Below, piece by piece: positions 1-6,082 of a DNA stretch of 6,313 bases (positions within the stretch are counted from its first letter, which is position 1; each line of letters opens with the position of its first letter). The notes under the pieces are model-generated. The model was not told the DNA's origin. It worked only from the letters and a program-made list of their open reading frames with translations, and ran no database searches. The position numbers and the translations under genes are program-made. The DNA lies in assembly GCA_023253575.1 (NCBI GenBank), contig JALRGB010000353.1:1-6313 (forward strand), in the 5' to 3' direction. Origin of the DNA: Verrucomicrobiales bacterium. GTDB lineage: Bacteria; Verrucomicrobiota; Verrucomicrobiia; Verrucomicrobiales; V1-33.

Positions 1-296
1 TTAACCCCCTCACCTTGTTTGAGTATTGCGGGAAGGGGGGATGCCACAGCGCGGATTTTGTAAATTGCATGGAAGGTATCAATCTCCATCCATGGAATTT
101 GATCCCGACCGTGCTTCAGAGATTTTGAGTCAAAAGGATGCTGGCCTCCAAGGAACCGTACGTGCTCGACGTGATGGTGCCCTACACGGAGCATGTTCTG
201 CCCATGATTCCAGGCGGCATGACCTACAAAGACATCATTACCGAACCAATCGGCGTCAAAGCCGCCGCCAAAGCCGGCGTGCCCACCGCCCTATAA
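1..296 (+). pseudogene. ilvB: C-terminal end of acetolactate synthase large subunit, interrupted
   Basis: Codons 129-293 followed by TAA (294-296) encode 55 residues that I recognise as the C-terminus of the acetolactate synthase large subunit, with the stretch YVLDVMVPYTEHVLPMIP followed by GGMTYKDIITE. This thiamine-diphosphate enzyme joins two pyruvates (or pyruvate and 2-oxobutyrate) in the first common step of valine, leucine and isoleucine synthesis. The same frame has a TGA at 126-128. Upstream of it the frame stays open to the left edge and contains ADFV at 51-62, placed 28 residues before the ML of the conserved end; that is about the spacing I recall for the DFVK...EML segment of intact family members. 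The rest of that upstream stretch matches poorly. I infer a decayed gene copy, or a gene fragment fused to unrelated DNA; a sequencing error is possible. The C-terminal identity is firm, while the extent to the left is uncertain. Confidence 0.6.
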
Positions 297-314
297 CAAG
301 GCTGCCTCCACTGA

Positions 315-345
315 TCGCGTCCGCTCCGGCGGTCGCGTCCGCTCC
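315..345. repeat. Short direct repeat, two 13-base copies
   Basis: TCGCGTCCGCTCC occurs at 315-327 and again at 333-345, an 18-base period. It lies in the non-coding stretch between the ilvB remnant and the hydrolase gene. Only two copies are present and no function is evident; slippage duplication is the simplest reading. Confidence 0.5.
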
Positions 346-351
346 AACGTC

Positions 352-381
352 AGCGGCCAGCGACCTCGGTCGGTGGCCGCT
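352..381 (+). terminator. Strong GC-rich hairpin downstream of the ilvB remnant
   Basis: AGCGGCCA (352-359) pairs perfectly with TGGCCGCT (374-381). After one G-G mismatch the pairing continues (361-364 with 369-372) around a four-base CTCG loop. This gives about 12 base pairs with one internal mismatch. It starts 55 bases after the ilvB stop and 63 bases before the hydrolase start. No run of T follows (TCTGGCAAAC), so it is not a canonical Rho-independent terminator. A terminator or RNA-stabilising 3' structure for the former ilvB transcript is inferred from position. Confidence 0.4.
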
Positions 382-443
382 TCTGGCAAACGGGTCCGGG
401 CGCGGGCCCCATTTATCGCCGTTACCCCAGGCCCCCCTCATTC

Positions 444-1343
444 ATGGATTCGGTTGACCACCAGAGCGGGACCCGCCCAGCGGAGGCCTCCACGTCGTCA
501 TTTCTGGCGTGGACAGAATACGGGGCGGCCGATGGGCGGCCGGTCATTTTTCTGCATGGCTGGCCCTCTTCGCGGCTGATGGGCCGGGTCTGGGAGGAGA
601 CGGCGCGCCGACGCGGGTGGAGGGTTCTGACGCCGGACCGTCCCGGGATCGGCCGATCGCCCTCCTGGCCAAACTGGTCATTCAACGAATGGCCGGCGGT
701 TTTGGAGAGGTTTTTGGATGAGCGCGGGATCTCACAATGTCCGGTTATCGGGCTTTCCGGGGGTGGACCCTATGCCTTGGCGAGCGCGGTCCACCGGCCG
801 TCCCGGGTTTCGGCGGTAGCGGTCATCAGCGGGGCGCCACCGCTGGACGACCCGGCCGATCACGCATTAATCCTCAAAGAATTTCGCATACTCGCTGCCA
901 TCGAGCGTTCAGCGGCTCCGCTGATGCGCTGGGGGTTCCTCTGCGTGGCGCAGGTGCTGCGGCGGGCGGACGTCCCGTGGATGCGGCGCCTGTTGATGAC
1001 TTTTGGGTATTCCCCGGACGAGGCTTTTCTCGCGTCGCAGGCGTCCACGATAACGTTGACGGCCGGTCTGGAGGCATGGCGCGGGGGCGGGACCGGGGTC
1101 TTGAATGAAGGACGGCTTTATCTGCACGCTTGGGGGTTCCGACCGGAAGAAATCGCGCTGCCAGTCGCTTTCTGGCATGGCTCTCGAGATCCATTTTTCC
1201 ACCCGTCACTGGCGGAAAAACTGGCCCGGCGCATTCCGGAAGCGGTCTTTCACTTGGTGCCGGGCGAGGGGCATTTCACGCCGGTTTATGTCGTGCAGGA
1301 GGCGGTATTCGACTGGCTGGAGCAAGCGGCGGCCTCGTCGTAG
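444..1343 (+). CDS. Alpha/beta hydrolase fold enzyme
   Basis: This 299-residue protein has the complete layout of a single-domain alpha/beta hydrolase. The oxyanion-hole motif HGWPSS is at residues 38-43, followed by DRPGIGRS (65-72). The nucleophile elbow GLSGGG places the catalytic serine at 105. The acid is Asp249 in HGSRDPFF and the base is His277 in GEGHFT. Residues of about 135-235 form the cap region, rich in Trp, Arg and Met, which would define the substrate; the substrate cannot be read from sequence. There is no signal peptide, so it is probably cytoplasmic. The ATG at 444 is preceded by a pyrimidine-rich stretch with no Shine-Dalgarno sequence. Codons favour G endings and the coding strand is G-rich, unlike metX, pyrH and frr. 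The last 58 bases overlap the convergent glycosyltransferase gene. Epoxide or haloalkane hydrolase, esterase and C-C hydrolase activities are all possible. Confidence 0.9.
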   Translation: MDSVDHQSGTRPAEASTSSFLAWTEYGAADGRPVIFLHGWPSSRLMGRVWEETARRRGWRVLTPDRPGIGRSPSWPNWSFNEWPAVLERFLDERGISQCPVIGLSGGGPYALASAVHRPSRVSAVAVISGAPPLDDPADHALILKEFRILAAIERSAAPLMRWGFLCVAQVLRRADVPWMRRLLMTFGYSPDEAFLASQASTITLTAGLEAWRGGGTGVLNEGRLYLHAWGFRPEEIALPVAFWHGSRDPFFHPSLAEKLARRIPEAVFHLVPGEGHFTPVYVVQEAVFDWLEQAAASS

Positions 1344-2467
1344 CAGGCTTCAAGGACGGCCGTTTGGGCCCGGCGTTCGAAGGTGGACATGACCGCGGAC
1401 CGGGCCGCCGAGCCCATGGCAGCCAGCTGCGCGGGCTCGCGCAGCAGCGCGAGAGCGGCGGCCGCCAACGCCGGGGCATCGCGCTCAGCGACCAAGTACC
1501 CGCTCACGCCATCAGTGACGGCTTCCGGGATGCCGCCATGCCGCGTGGCCAGCACCGGCAGGCCGGTTGCCATCGCTTCGAGCAGGCTGTTAGGTACCCC
1601 TTCGCGGTTGCCATCAGGGGGCGTCTCGCTCGGGTGGAAAAACACATGGGCCGACTGCAGGATGTCCCGCACCGCCTCCGGCGCCAGAAACCCGGGAAAT
1701 CGGACCCGGTCAGCCACGCCCAGCGACCGGGCCAGCGCCTGCAGCGGGGAGGCCAGCGGCCCGTCGCCAATCAGAATCAATTCGGCGCCGGGAAACGACC
1801 GACTGATTTCGGCAAACGCGCGCACGGTTGTCATCAGGCCTTTTTTTTCCACGAAGCGGCAGGTCTGCACGAAGCGCCAGCCTTCTTCCGCGGGGGGCAG
1901 CAGCCGAGGCACCGCTGGAGGAGACCAAAATTCCAGCGGCACGCCGGTTCGTTGCAACCGCAGTTTTCCGCGCGGACACCCCGCGACCTCCAAATCCTCC
2001 AGCAGCGCCTCCGACCGGGCCAACACCAATGCCGCATGACGAAAAACCTCGCGCAAAGCCGCCCGCTCGACCCCCACCCCAACATCCGCCCCGTGAAAAC
2101 TCACCACCACCGGAACCGGACACGTCTGCAATACCCCCAGCCAACGCACCGCCTGATGCCCGAAATAAATATGCAACACCTGCGCCTCAAAACGCCGTAC
2201 CTGATATAAAAATTCCTTCACCTCGCCCAGCGTCGGGGGAAGATGGGGCCGCCCCATCACCGACCGGTGCCAGAGCCGACGCGGCCAACGCCAGACTGAC
2301 TTCGGCAATACCCGCAGCTTCTTCTCCGGCCAGGGGAAAAGCTCAGCCTGATCCCGCCGATGCGTCATGACCCGAGCATCCCACCGGCTCAAATCACTGA
2401 GCTGGCGGTAAATGTGTTGCATGTCGGCCTTAAGAAAGTCCGCACAATAACTGGCCACCACAGGCAT
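1286..2467 (-). CDS. Glycosyltransferase, GT4-like (group 1) family
   Basis: This retaining-type GT-B glycosyltransferase should transfer a sugar from a nucleotide-sugar donor in building a polysaccharide or glycolipid; neither donor nor acceptor can be read. Counting from the ATG at 2467 (393 residues), the N-terminal domain opens with a strand (VVASY) and has HIYRQL (18-23), HIYFG (99-103) and SFHGAD (123-128). The C-terminal donor domain has RFVEKKG (204-210), IGDGP (233-237), the EX7E pair Glu289 and Glu297 in EGVPNSLLE, and HGGIPE (310-315). The overall form resembles WcaL-like exopolysaccharide glycosyltransferases. The frame is open further upstream, with an ATG at 2500 and a GTG at 2536. 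I prefer 2467 because the first Rossmann strand then begins at once, as is usual in the family, but no Shine-Dalgarno sequence settles it; GGAAG before the GTG is a weak candidate. The last 18 residues lie inside the hydrolase gene and look like a non-conserved tail (AAACSSQSNTASCTT). It stands alone, with no other polysaccharide genes nearby. Confidence 0.9.
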   Translation of the reverse strand: MPVVASYCADFLKADMQHIYRQLSDLSRWDARVMTHRRDQAELFPWPEKKLRVLPKSVWRWPRRLWHRSVMGRPHLPPTLGEVKEFLYQVRRFEAQVLHIYFGHQAVRWLGVLQTCPVPVVVSFHGADVGVGVERAALREVFRHAALVLARSEALLEDLEVAGCPRGKLRLQRTGVPLEFWSPPAVPRLLPPAEEGWRFVQTCRFVEKKGLMTTVRAFAEISRSFPGAELILIGDGPLASPLQALARSLGVADRVRFPGFLAPEAVRDILQSAHVFFHPSETPPDGNREGVPNSLLEAMATGLPVLATRHGGIPEAVTDGVSGYLVAERDAPALAAAALALLREPAQLAAMGSAARSAVMSTFERRAQTAVLEACYDEAAACSSQSNTASCTT

Positions 2468-2620
2468 GAATAAAAAATCGAGGAAACGACCTGTCACCAT
2501 GAAGGAAAGATGGACAATGGGAAGGCAAATCCTCACCGCGCTTCCGCCGCGCCCGCTCGCATTTGAACTTGCACCCTCGTTCTTGCTTTCACCTTGGCCC
2601 TTCCGCCTTAGACCTCATTC
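2468..2620. promoter_or_regulatory. Divergent gap between glycosyltransferase and metX
   Basis: This stretch must hold the start signals for both the minus-strand glycosyltransferase and plus-strand metX; if the glycosyltransferase starts at the GTG at 2536, the gap shrinks to 84 bases. TTGAAC at 2563-2568 could be a -35 element for metX, but no convincing -10 element follows at normal spacing. It is too short for a SAM riboswitch and I see no such structure. metX starts right after CCTCATTC, without a Shine-Dalgarno sequence. Confidence 0.3.
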
Positions 2621-3787
2621 ATGATCACGTCCGCCCAGTTCTTTCACCACCCCGAGACTTTCCGCACCCAGAGCGGTGAGTCGCTGCCCGGTTTCACTCT
2701 GGCCTACGAATCATACGGCGAGCTGAACGCCGACGCCTCCAACGTCATCCTCCTCTTTCACGCCCTCAGCGGCACCGCCCACGCCGCCGGCCGATGCGAA
2801 GCCGTGCCCGGCGTCGGTGATCGCTGGACCGAAGACGTGCGCGATGGCTGGTGGAATGACTTTATCGGCCCCGGTCGACCGCTCGATACCCAGAAATATT
2901 GCGTCATCTGCGCTAATTACCTCGGCGGCTGCTACGGCTCAACCGGTCCGTCGTCTATCAATCCCGCCACCAGCCAGCCATGGGGATCACAGTTTCCACA
3001 CCTTTCAGTCAATGATGTCGTACGCTCCCAAGTCCTCCTCCTCGACTCCCTCGGCATCAAAAAATTACACGCGGTCGTGGGCCCGAGCATCGGCGGCCTC
3101 ATGGCGCTGACTTTCGCCACCCTCCACCCGGACCGCGTCCGGCTCGTCATCCCCATCGCCAGCGGCGGCACCACCACCGTGCTCAACCGTCTCGCCCTCT
3201 TCGAACAAATCCTCGCCATCGAAAACGATCCTCACTTTTTCGGCGGTGATTATTACGCCGGAGAACCGCCTACCTACGGCCTGGCCCTCGCCCGCATGAT
3301 TTCCCACAAAACCTTCGTGCACCTCGACACCATCGAAGACCGCGCCACCGGTGATGTGAAACAACCTGAGGACCAACTGTCATGGTACCGGCTGCGCGAT
3401 CAGGTCGAAAGCTACATGCTCTATCAAGGGAAAAAATTCGTCAGCCGATTTGATGCCAATTCCTATCTACGGTTCTGCGAGATGTGGTCGAGTTTCCATC
3501 CGTTGCGCGACGCTGGGGTGGACAGTTGGAAGGAGTTGCTCACTCCCTGCAAGGAACATGGGCAACAATTCCTTATTTTCAGCATCGATAGTGATTTCTG
3601 CTTCTATCCGGAAGAGCAGGCGGCCTTGGTCAAACGCCTCCGCGAGGCGCGCGTCGCGGTCCATTACCACACCGTCCACAGCGACAAAGGCCATGATTCA
3701 TTCCTGCTAGAACCTGAGCTCTACACGCCATTCCTCACCTACGCGCTGGAAGTAGCCCGGGTGGCCAAAGACCAAGCGAATCCCTAA
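2621..3787 (+). CDS. metX: Homoserine O-acyltransferase (probably acetyltransferase)
   Basis: MetX activates L-homoserine by acyl transfer from acetyl-CoA (some members use succinyl-CoA), the committed cytoplasmic step of methionine synthesis. The 388-residue length is usual for the family. Family landmarks occur in order: LAYESYGELN (28-37), HALSGTAHAAG (47-57), GWWNDFIGPG (76-85), NYLGGCYGSTGPSSINPATS (99-118), the nucleophile elbow GPSIGG with Ser156, the SRFDANSYL segment (275-283), Asp325 in SIDSDFCFYPEEQ, and His358 in SDKGHDSF. The Ser-Asp-His triad is complete. The elbow reads GPSIGG rather than the commoner GGSMGG, and HALSG replaces HALTG; both are mild variants. Acyl-donor preference cannot be decided from these motifs. 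The ATG at 2621 gives the normal N-terminus. No metW, metY or metZ is adjacent, so it appears monocistronic. Its stop (3785-3787) overlaps by 4 bases the stop of the convergent gene. Confidence 0.93.
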   Translation: MITSAQFFHHPETFRTQSGESLPGFTLAYESYGELNADASNVILLFHALSGTAHAAGRCEAVPGVGDRWTEDVRDGWWNDFIGPGRPLDTQKYCVICANYLGGCYGSTGPSSINPATSQPWGSQFPHLSVNDVVRSQVLLLDSLGIKKLHAVVGPSIGGLMALTFATLHPDRVRLVIPIASGGTTTVLNRLALFEQILAIENDPHFFGGDYYAGEPPTYGLALARMISHKTFVHLDTIEDRATGDVKQPEDQLSWYRLRDQVESYMLYQGKKFVSRFDANSYLRFCEMWSSFHPLRDAGVDSWKELLTPCKEHGQQFLIFSIDSDFCFYPEEQAALVKRLREARVAVHYHTVHSDKGHDSFLLEPELYTPFLTYALEVARVAKDQANP

Positions 3788-4452
3788 TAAAACAAAAAGG
3801 GCCACCAGTTTTTCATCGGCCGGCCGTCAGCGTCTTTCTGCCGGTTGTCGAGGCCGGGCATGTTCTGCCGCCAGTACACCAGCCATGGCCCCATGCAGTC
3901 CGGTGCCATCTCACGATACTGACTGAAGGCGGCATTGGTAAACGGTTTGGCCACATCCCGCCCCTCCGGCCCGCTGCCGATGCGCCAGTCCTCAATCGTG
4001 GAAAGCACCGGGGCCGTGTTGTCCAGATCGTAATGACGGCGCCCATTGGGGGGGAAATGCGCGTTGCCCCCAGTGCAGACGTACGAATCAATCTTGAAAA
4101 TTTCATACTGCAAAAACACCGGCGCCTCCGCATTCGCATATCCATGATAACGACTGGATTCGGCCACCGCCACCCGCAACCGCGTCACCAACTGCTCAAG
4201 ATGCGCCTCATCATGCTCGTTGGAGAAATTGACCAGTAAAACGCGAGGTCGCATCTGCCGGATCCGGTCATGGTTCTCCACTAGCCAGCGGTCGCCATTG
4301 GCGCGACTCGTTTGGTTCGGCCAAATCGTTTGATCCTCAGGATCATGGGCCAAAACAGACTCGATCGAAGCCGCCGCCCGCCCCGCGTCAGGGGCCGCCA
4401 CCAACTGGCCCCAGACCACCCCGAAAATCGCGAGAAAAAACATCGTCTTCAT
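3784..4452 (-). CDS. Small secreted protein of unknown function
   Basis: I do not recognise this family by name. From the ATG at 4452 it encodes 222 residues beginning MKTMFFLAIFGVVWGQLVAA, a signal peptide with a Lys, a hydrophobic core to about residue 19 and a likely cut near residues 20-23. Export to the periplasm or outside is therefore inferred. The frame stays open upstream to 4518, but that would bury the signal, so I reject the longer start. The mature part is polar, with a strand-like segment PRVLLVNFSN (69-78), then AVAESSRYHGY (95-105), APVFLQYEIFKIDSY (110-124), two cysteines (126 and 186) that could form a disulfide, and an aromatic C-terminus (NWWPFLFY). It has no transmembrane helix after the signal, no lipobox and no catalytic motif I can identify. 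A weak GGTGG lies about 10 bases before the start. It is convergent with metX and divergent from pyrH, so context gives no role. Confidence 0.8.
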   Translation of the reverse strand: MKTMFFLAIFGVVWGQLVAAPDAGRAAASIESVLAHDPEDQTIWPNQTSRANGDRWLVENHDRIRQMRPRVLLVNFSNEHDEAHLEQLVTRLRVAVAESSRYHGYANAEAPVFLQYEIFKIDSYVCTGGNAHFPPNGRRHYDLDNTAPVLSTIEDWRIGSGPEGRDVAKPFTNAAFSQYREMAPDCMGPWLVYWRQNMPGLDNRQKDADGRPMKNWWPFLFY

Positions 4453-4664
4453 GATTAAACGGCCACCAAGACCATCCCACACCTTGGCCCAAAAACCCTC
4501 TCTGCAACCGGTTATCATCCCACGAAGGTCCGAGAAAACCCAAAAATCCCAGCTTCAGCCGACCGCCGGTGACCACAAATCAACCGCCCATCCGCTCCCG
4601 GATTCCAGCGAATCCACTTTCTTCTTTGCGCGAGAGCAAGGCGTGGTGTTTATCCACTCTTCGC
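4453..4664. promoter_or_regulatory. Divergent upstream region of the secreted-protein gene and pyrH
   Basis: These 212 bases separate two divergent genes and should carry both promoters. For pyrH, TTGCGC (4626-4631) and TTTATC (4649-4654) are 17 bases apart, a weak match to a housekeeping promoter that would place the transcript start only a few bases before the ATG. On the minus strand a TGATAAC (complement of 4514-4520) could be a -10 element for the secreted-protein gene, with no clear -35. A perfect dyad at 4600-4615 is listed separately. Nothing else stands out. Confidence 0.3.
4600..4615. promoter_or_regulatory. Perfect inverted repeat upstream of pyrH
   Basis: GGATTC (4600-4605) and GAATCC (4610-4615) form a perfect 6-base inverted repeat around CAGC. 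The site is followed by a pyrimidine tract (ACTTTCTTCTTT) and ends 49 bases before the pyrH start. It could be a protein operator or, if transcribed, a short hairpin with a T-rich tail acting as an attenuator. It overlaps the weak pyrH promoter candidate by only a few bases of spacing. No function is proven. Confidence 0.35.
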
Positions 4665-5396
4665 ATGAGCGAATCCCAACCCGGTCGGAAATTTCAACGC
4701 GTCGTTCTTAAATTGAGCGGCGAAGCGCTGCGTGAATCTGGCAGCCAAGACAACATCTCGCCTGAAATCGTCGAGGGCATTGCTGTGCAAATCCGCGATG
4801 CTTGGACGAAAGGTGTGCAAATCGCCATCGTCGTCGGCGGCGGCAACTTCTGGCGCGGCATCACCGCCCAAAACCGGGGCATGGATCGCGCCACCGCCGA
4901 CTACATGGGCATGCTGGCCACCGTCATGAACTCGCTGGCCCTGCAATCAATGCTCGAGGCCCACCAAGTGCCAACCCGCGTGCTCAGCGCCATCCGCATG
5001 GACAACGTGGCCGAACCATTCATCCGGCGCAAAGCCGTCCGCCACATGGAACAAGGACGCGTCATCATCTTCGCCGCCGGCACCGGCAATCCGTTTTTCT
5101 CCACCGATACCACCGCCGCCCTGCGCGGAAGTGAGATCGGTGCCGATGTCATCCTCAAAGCGACCAAGGTCGACGGCATCTACGACGCCGATCCTATCAA
5201 AAATCCAGATGCGACCCGCTTCGAGCGCATTACGTTCCAAGAATGCCTCCAGCGTCAGCTCAAGGTCATGGACGCCACCGCCTTCAGCCTCTGCGAGGAA
5301 AATAACAAACCGATCATCGTTTTTGACATGGGCCCCGCTGGTAATGTGCGCCGCGCCCTGCTCGGTGACCCCATCGGCACCTTCGTCTCCGCCTGA
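4665..5396 (+). CDS. pyrH: UMP kinase
   Basis: PyrH phosphorylates UMP to UDP with ATP, feeding all pyrimidine nucleotide synthesis; it is a cytoplasmic hexamer of the amino-acid kinase fold. The 243-residue length matches the usual 240 or so. Landmarks: VVLKLSGEAL (13-22) with Lys16 and Ser18-Gly19 of the phosphate-binding start, VVGGGNFWRG (56-65), the ADYMGMLATVMNSLALQ segment (78-94), VAEPFIRRKAVRHMEQGR (115-132), FAAGTGNPFFSTDTTAALR (136-154) and KATKVDGIYDADP (165-177). All expected blocks are present. A GTG at 4569 would add 32 residues unlike the family, so I chose the ATG at 4665, where the sequence reaches the first strand after a short polar lead. No Shine-Dalgarno sequence precedes it. 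frr follows after 66 bases on the same strand, very likely in one transcript. The rpsB-tsf pair that often precedes pyrH is not here. Confidence 0.97.
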   Translation: MSESQPGRKFQRVVLKLSGEALRESGSQDNISPEIVEGIAVQIRDAWTKGVQIAIVVGGGNFWRGITAQNRGMDRATADYMGMLATVMNSLALQSMLEAHQVPTRVLSAIRMDNVAEPFIRRKAVRHMEQGRVIIFAAGTGNPFFSTDTTAALRGSEIGADVILKATKVDGIYDADPIKNPDATRFERITFQECLQRQLKVMDATAFSLCEENNKPIIVFDMGPAGNVRRALLGDPIGTFVSA

Positions 5397-5404
5397 TTCA
5401 CACC

Positions 5405-5416
5405 GGGCCCGGGCCC
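5405..5416. repeat. GC-only palindrome between pyrH and frr
   Basis: GGGCCCGGGCCC is a 12-base perfect palindrome beginning 9 bases after the pyrH stop. As RNA it can only form a 4-base-pair hairpin with a CCGG loop, and no T run follows. The rest of the 66-base gap is almost free of T and strongly C-rich. A weak processing or pausing element is possible; chance in GC-rich DNA is equally likely. Confidence 0.3.
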
Positions 5417-5462
5417 ACTCGCCCGCCCGCCCCATCGCATCCCACGACCCACACCCCCCGCC

Positions 5463-6032
5463 ATGGACCCAAAAACCATCCTCGCCTCCACTCAGGAAAA
5501 TATGAGAAAAGCCGTCGAATTCGTCCTCCACGAATTCAATGGCGTGCGCACCGGCAAAGTGTCACCCGCCCTCGTCGAAAGCGTCAATATCTCCGTGAGT
5601 ATCTACGGCGGTACCCACATGAAGCTGAAACAGCTTGCCGCCATTTCGACGCCGGATTCACGCACCATCTACGTGCAACCCCACGACCATAGCACCCTGC
5701 AAGACGTCGAACGCGGGCTGCGCGAGTCAAACCTCGGCCTCAACCCCATCGCCGATGGCAAACGCCTCCGCATCCCAGTCCCCGAACTCTCCGCGGAACG
5801 CCGTAAAGACATGGTCAAATTGATCAAACAAATGGCCGAAGAAGGGAAAGTGCGCGTGCGCGCCGCCCGCCGCGAAGGCATGGAAACCGCCAAAGCCTCA
5901 GAAAAAGCCGGGACCATGACCGAAGATGACCTCAAACGCGTCGAAAAAGACATCCAAACCGCCACCGACGGGTCCGTGAAAGAGGTCGATCAGCACACAG
6001 CCCATAAGGAAAAAGAAATCCTCACCGTTTAG
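5463..6032 (+). CDS. frr: Ribosome recycling factor
   Basis: RRF acts with EF-G to split post-termination ribosomes so that subunits, mRNA and tRNA are released; it is an essential cytoplasmic factor. The 189 residues match the standard length of about 185. The long-helix domain starts with GVRTGKVSPALVE (27-39). The small beta domain follows at roughly residues 40-104 (VNISVSIYGG, LAAISTPDSRTIYVQPHD). The family signature LRIPVPELSAERRKDMVKL is at 102-120. KVRVRAARRE (129-138) contains Arg133, equivalent to the functionally important Arg132 of the E. coli protein. The C-terminal helix is charged and ends HKEKEILTV. The ATG at 5463 gives the expected N-terminus; the bases before it are almost all C and A, with no Shine-Dalgarno sequence. 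It is probably transcribed with pyrH upstream. No defects are visible. Confidence 0.97.
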   Translation: MDPKTILASTQENMRKAVEFVLHEFNGVRTGKVSPALVESVNISVSIYGGTHMKLKQLAAISTPDSRTIYVQPHDHSTLQDVERGLRESNLGLNPIADGKRLRIPVPELSAERRKDMVKLIKQMAEEGKVRVRAARREGMETAKASEKAGTMTEDDLKRVEKDIQTATDGSVKEVDQHTAHKEKEILTV

Positions 6033-6082
6033 GTGAGTTCAGAACAACCGCACAGAATGCGCGGAGCACGTCTCGCCCACCC

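Noticed and set aside
26..457. A 143-codon open frame on + across the left end
   Set aside because: It is very rich in Arg, Pro, Ser and Ala, has no motif, and runs out of frame through the ilvB C-terminal codons, which are the convincing reading.
1130..2209. A 359-codon open frame on + opposite the glycosyltransferase
   Set aside because: The opposite strand encodes a full glycosyltransferase with family motifs; the + frame is an Arg/Gln/His-rich low-complexity shadow typical of GC-rich DNA.
2537..2620. SAM-sensing riboswitch ahead of metX
   Set aside because: The space is too short and no conserved stems or T-rich terminator are visible.
3793..3815. A5 and T5 tracts around GGGCCACCAG as a two-way terminator between metX and the convergent gene
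   Set aside because: The arms are only A and T pairs with an 11-base loop and no GC stem, and the segment codes for the C-terminus of the minus-strand protein.
3819..3828. Palindrome CGGCCGGCCG
   Set aside because: It lies inside a coding region and is expected by chance in GC-rich DNA.
4453..4518. Longer N-terminus for the secreted protein
   Set aside because: It would place 22 residues ahead of an evident signal peptide; the ATG at 4452 fits export.
4569..4664. GTG start for pyrH adding 32 residues
   Set aside because: The added residues are not family-like, and the ATG at 4665 gives the normal UMP kinase length and N-terminus.
4947..5531. A 194-codon open frame on - opposite pyrH and frr
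   Set aside because: It is antisense to strongly conserved pyrH sequence, Gly-rich, and shows no motif of its own.
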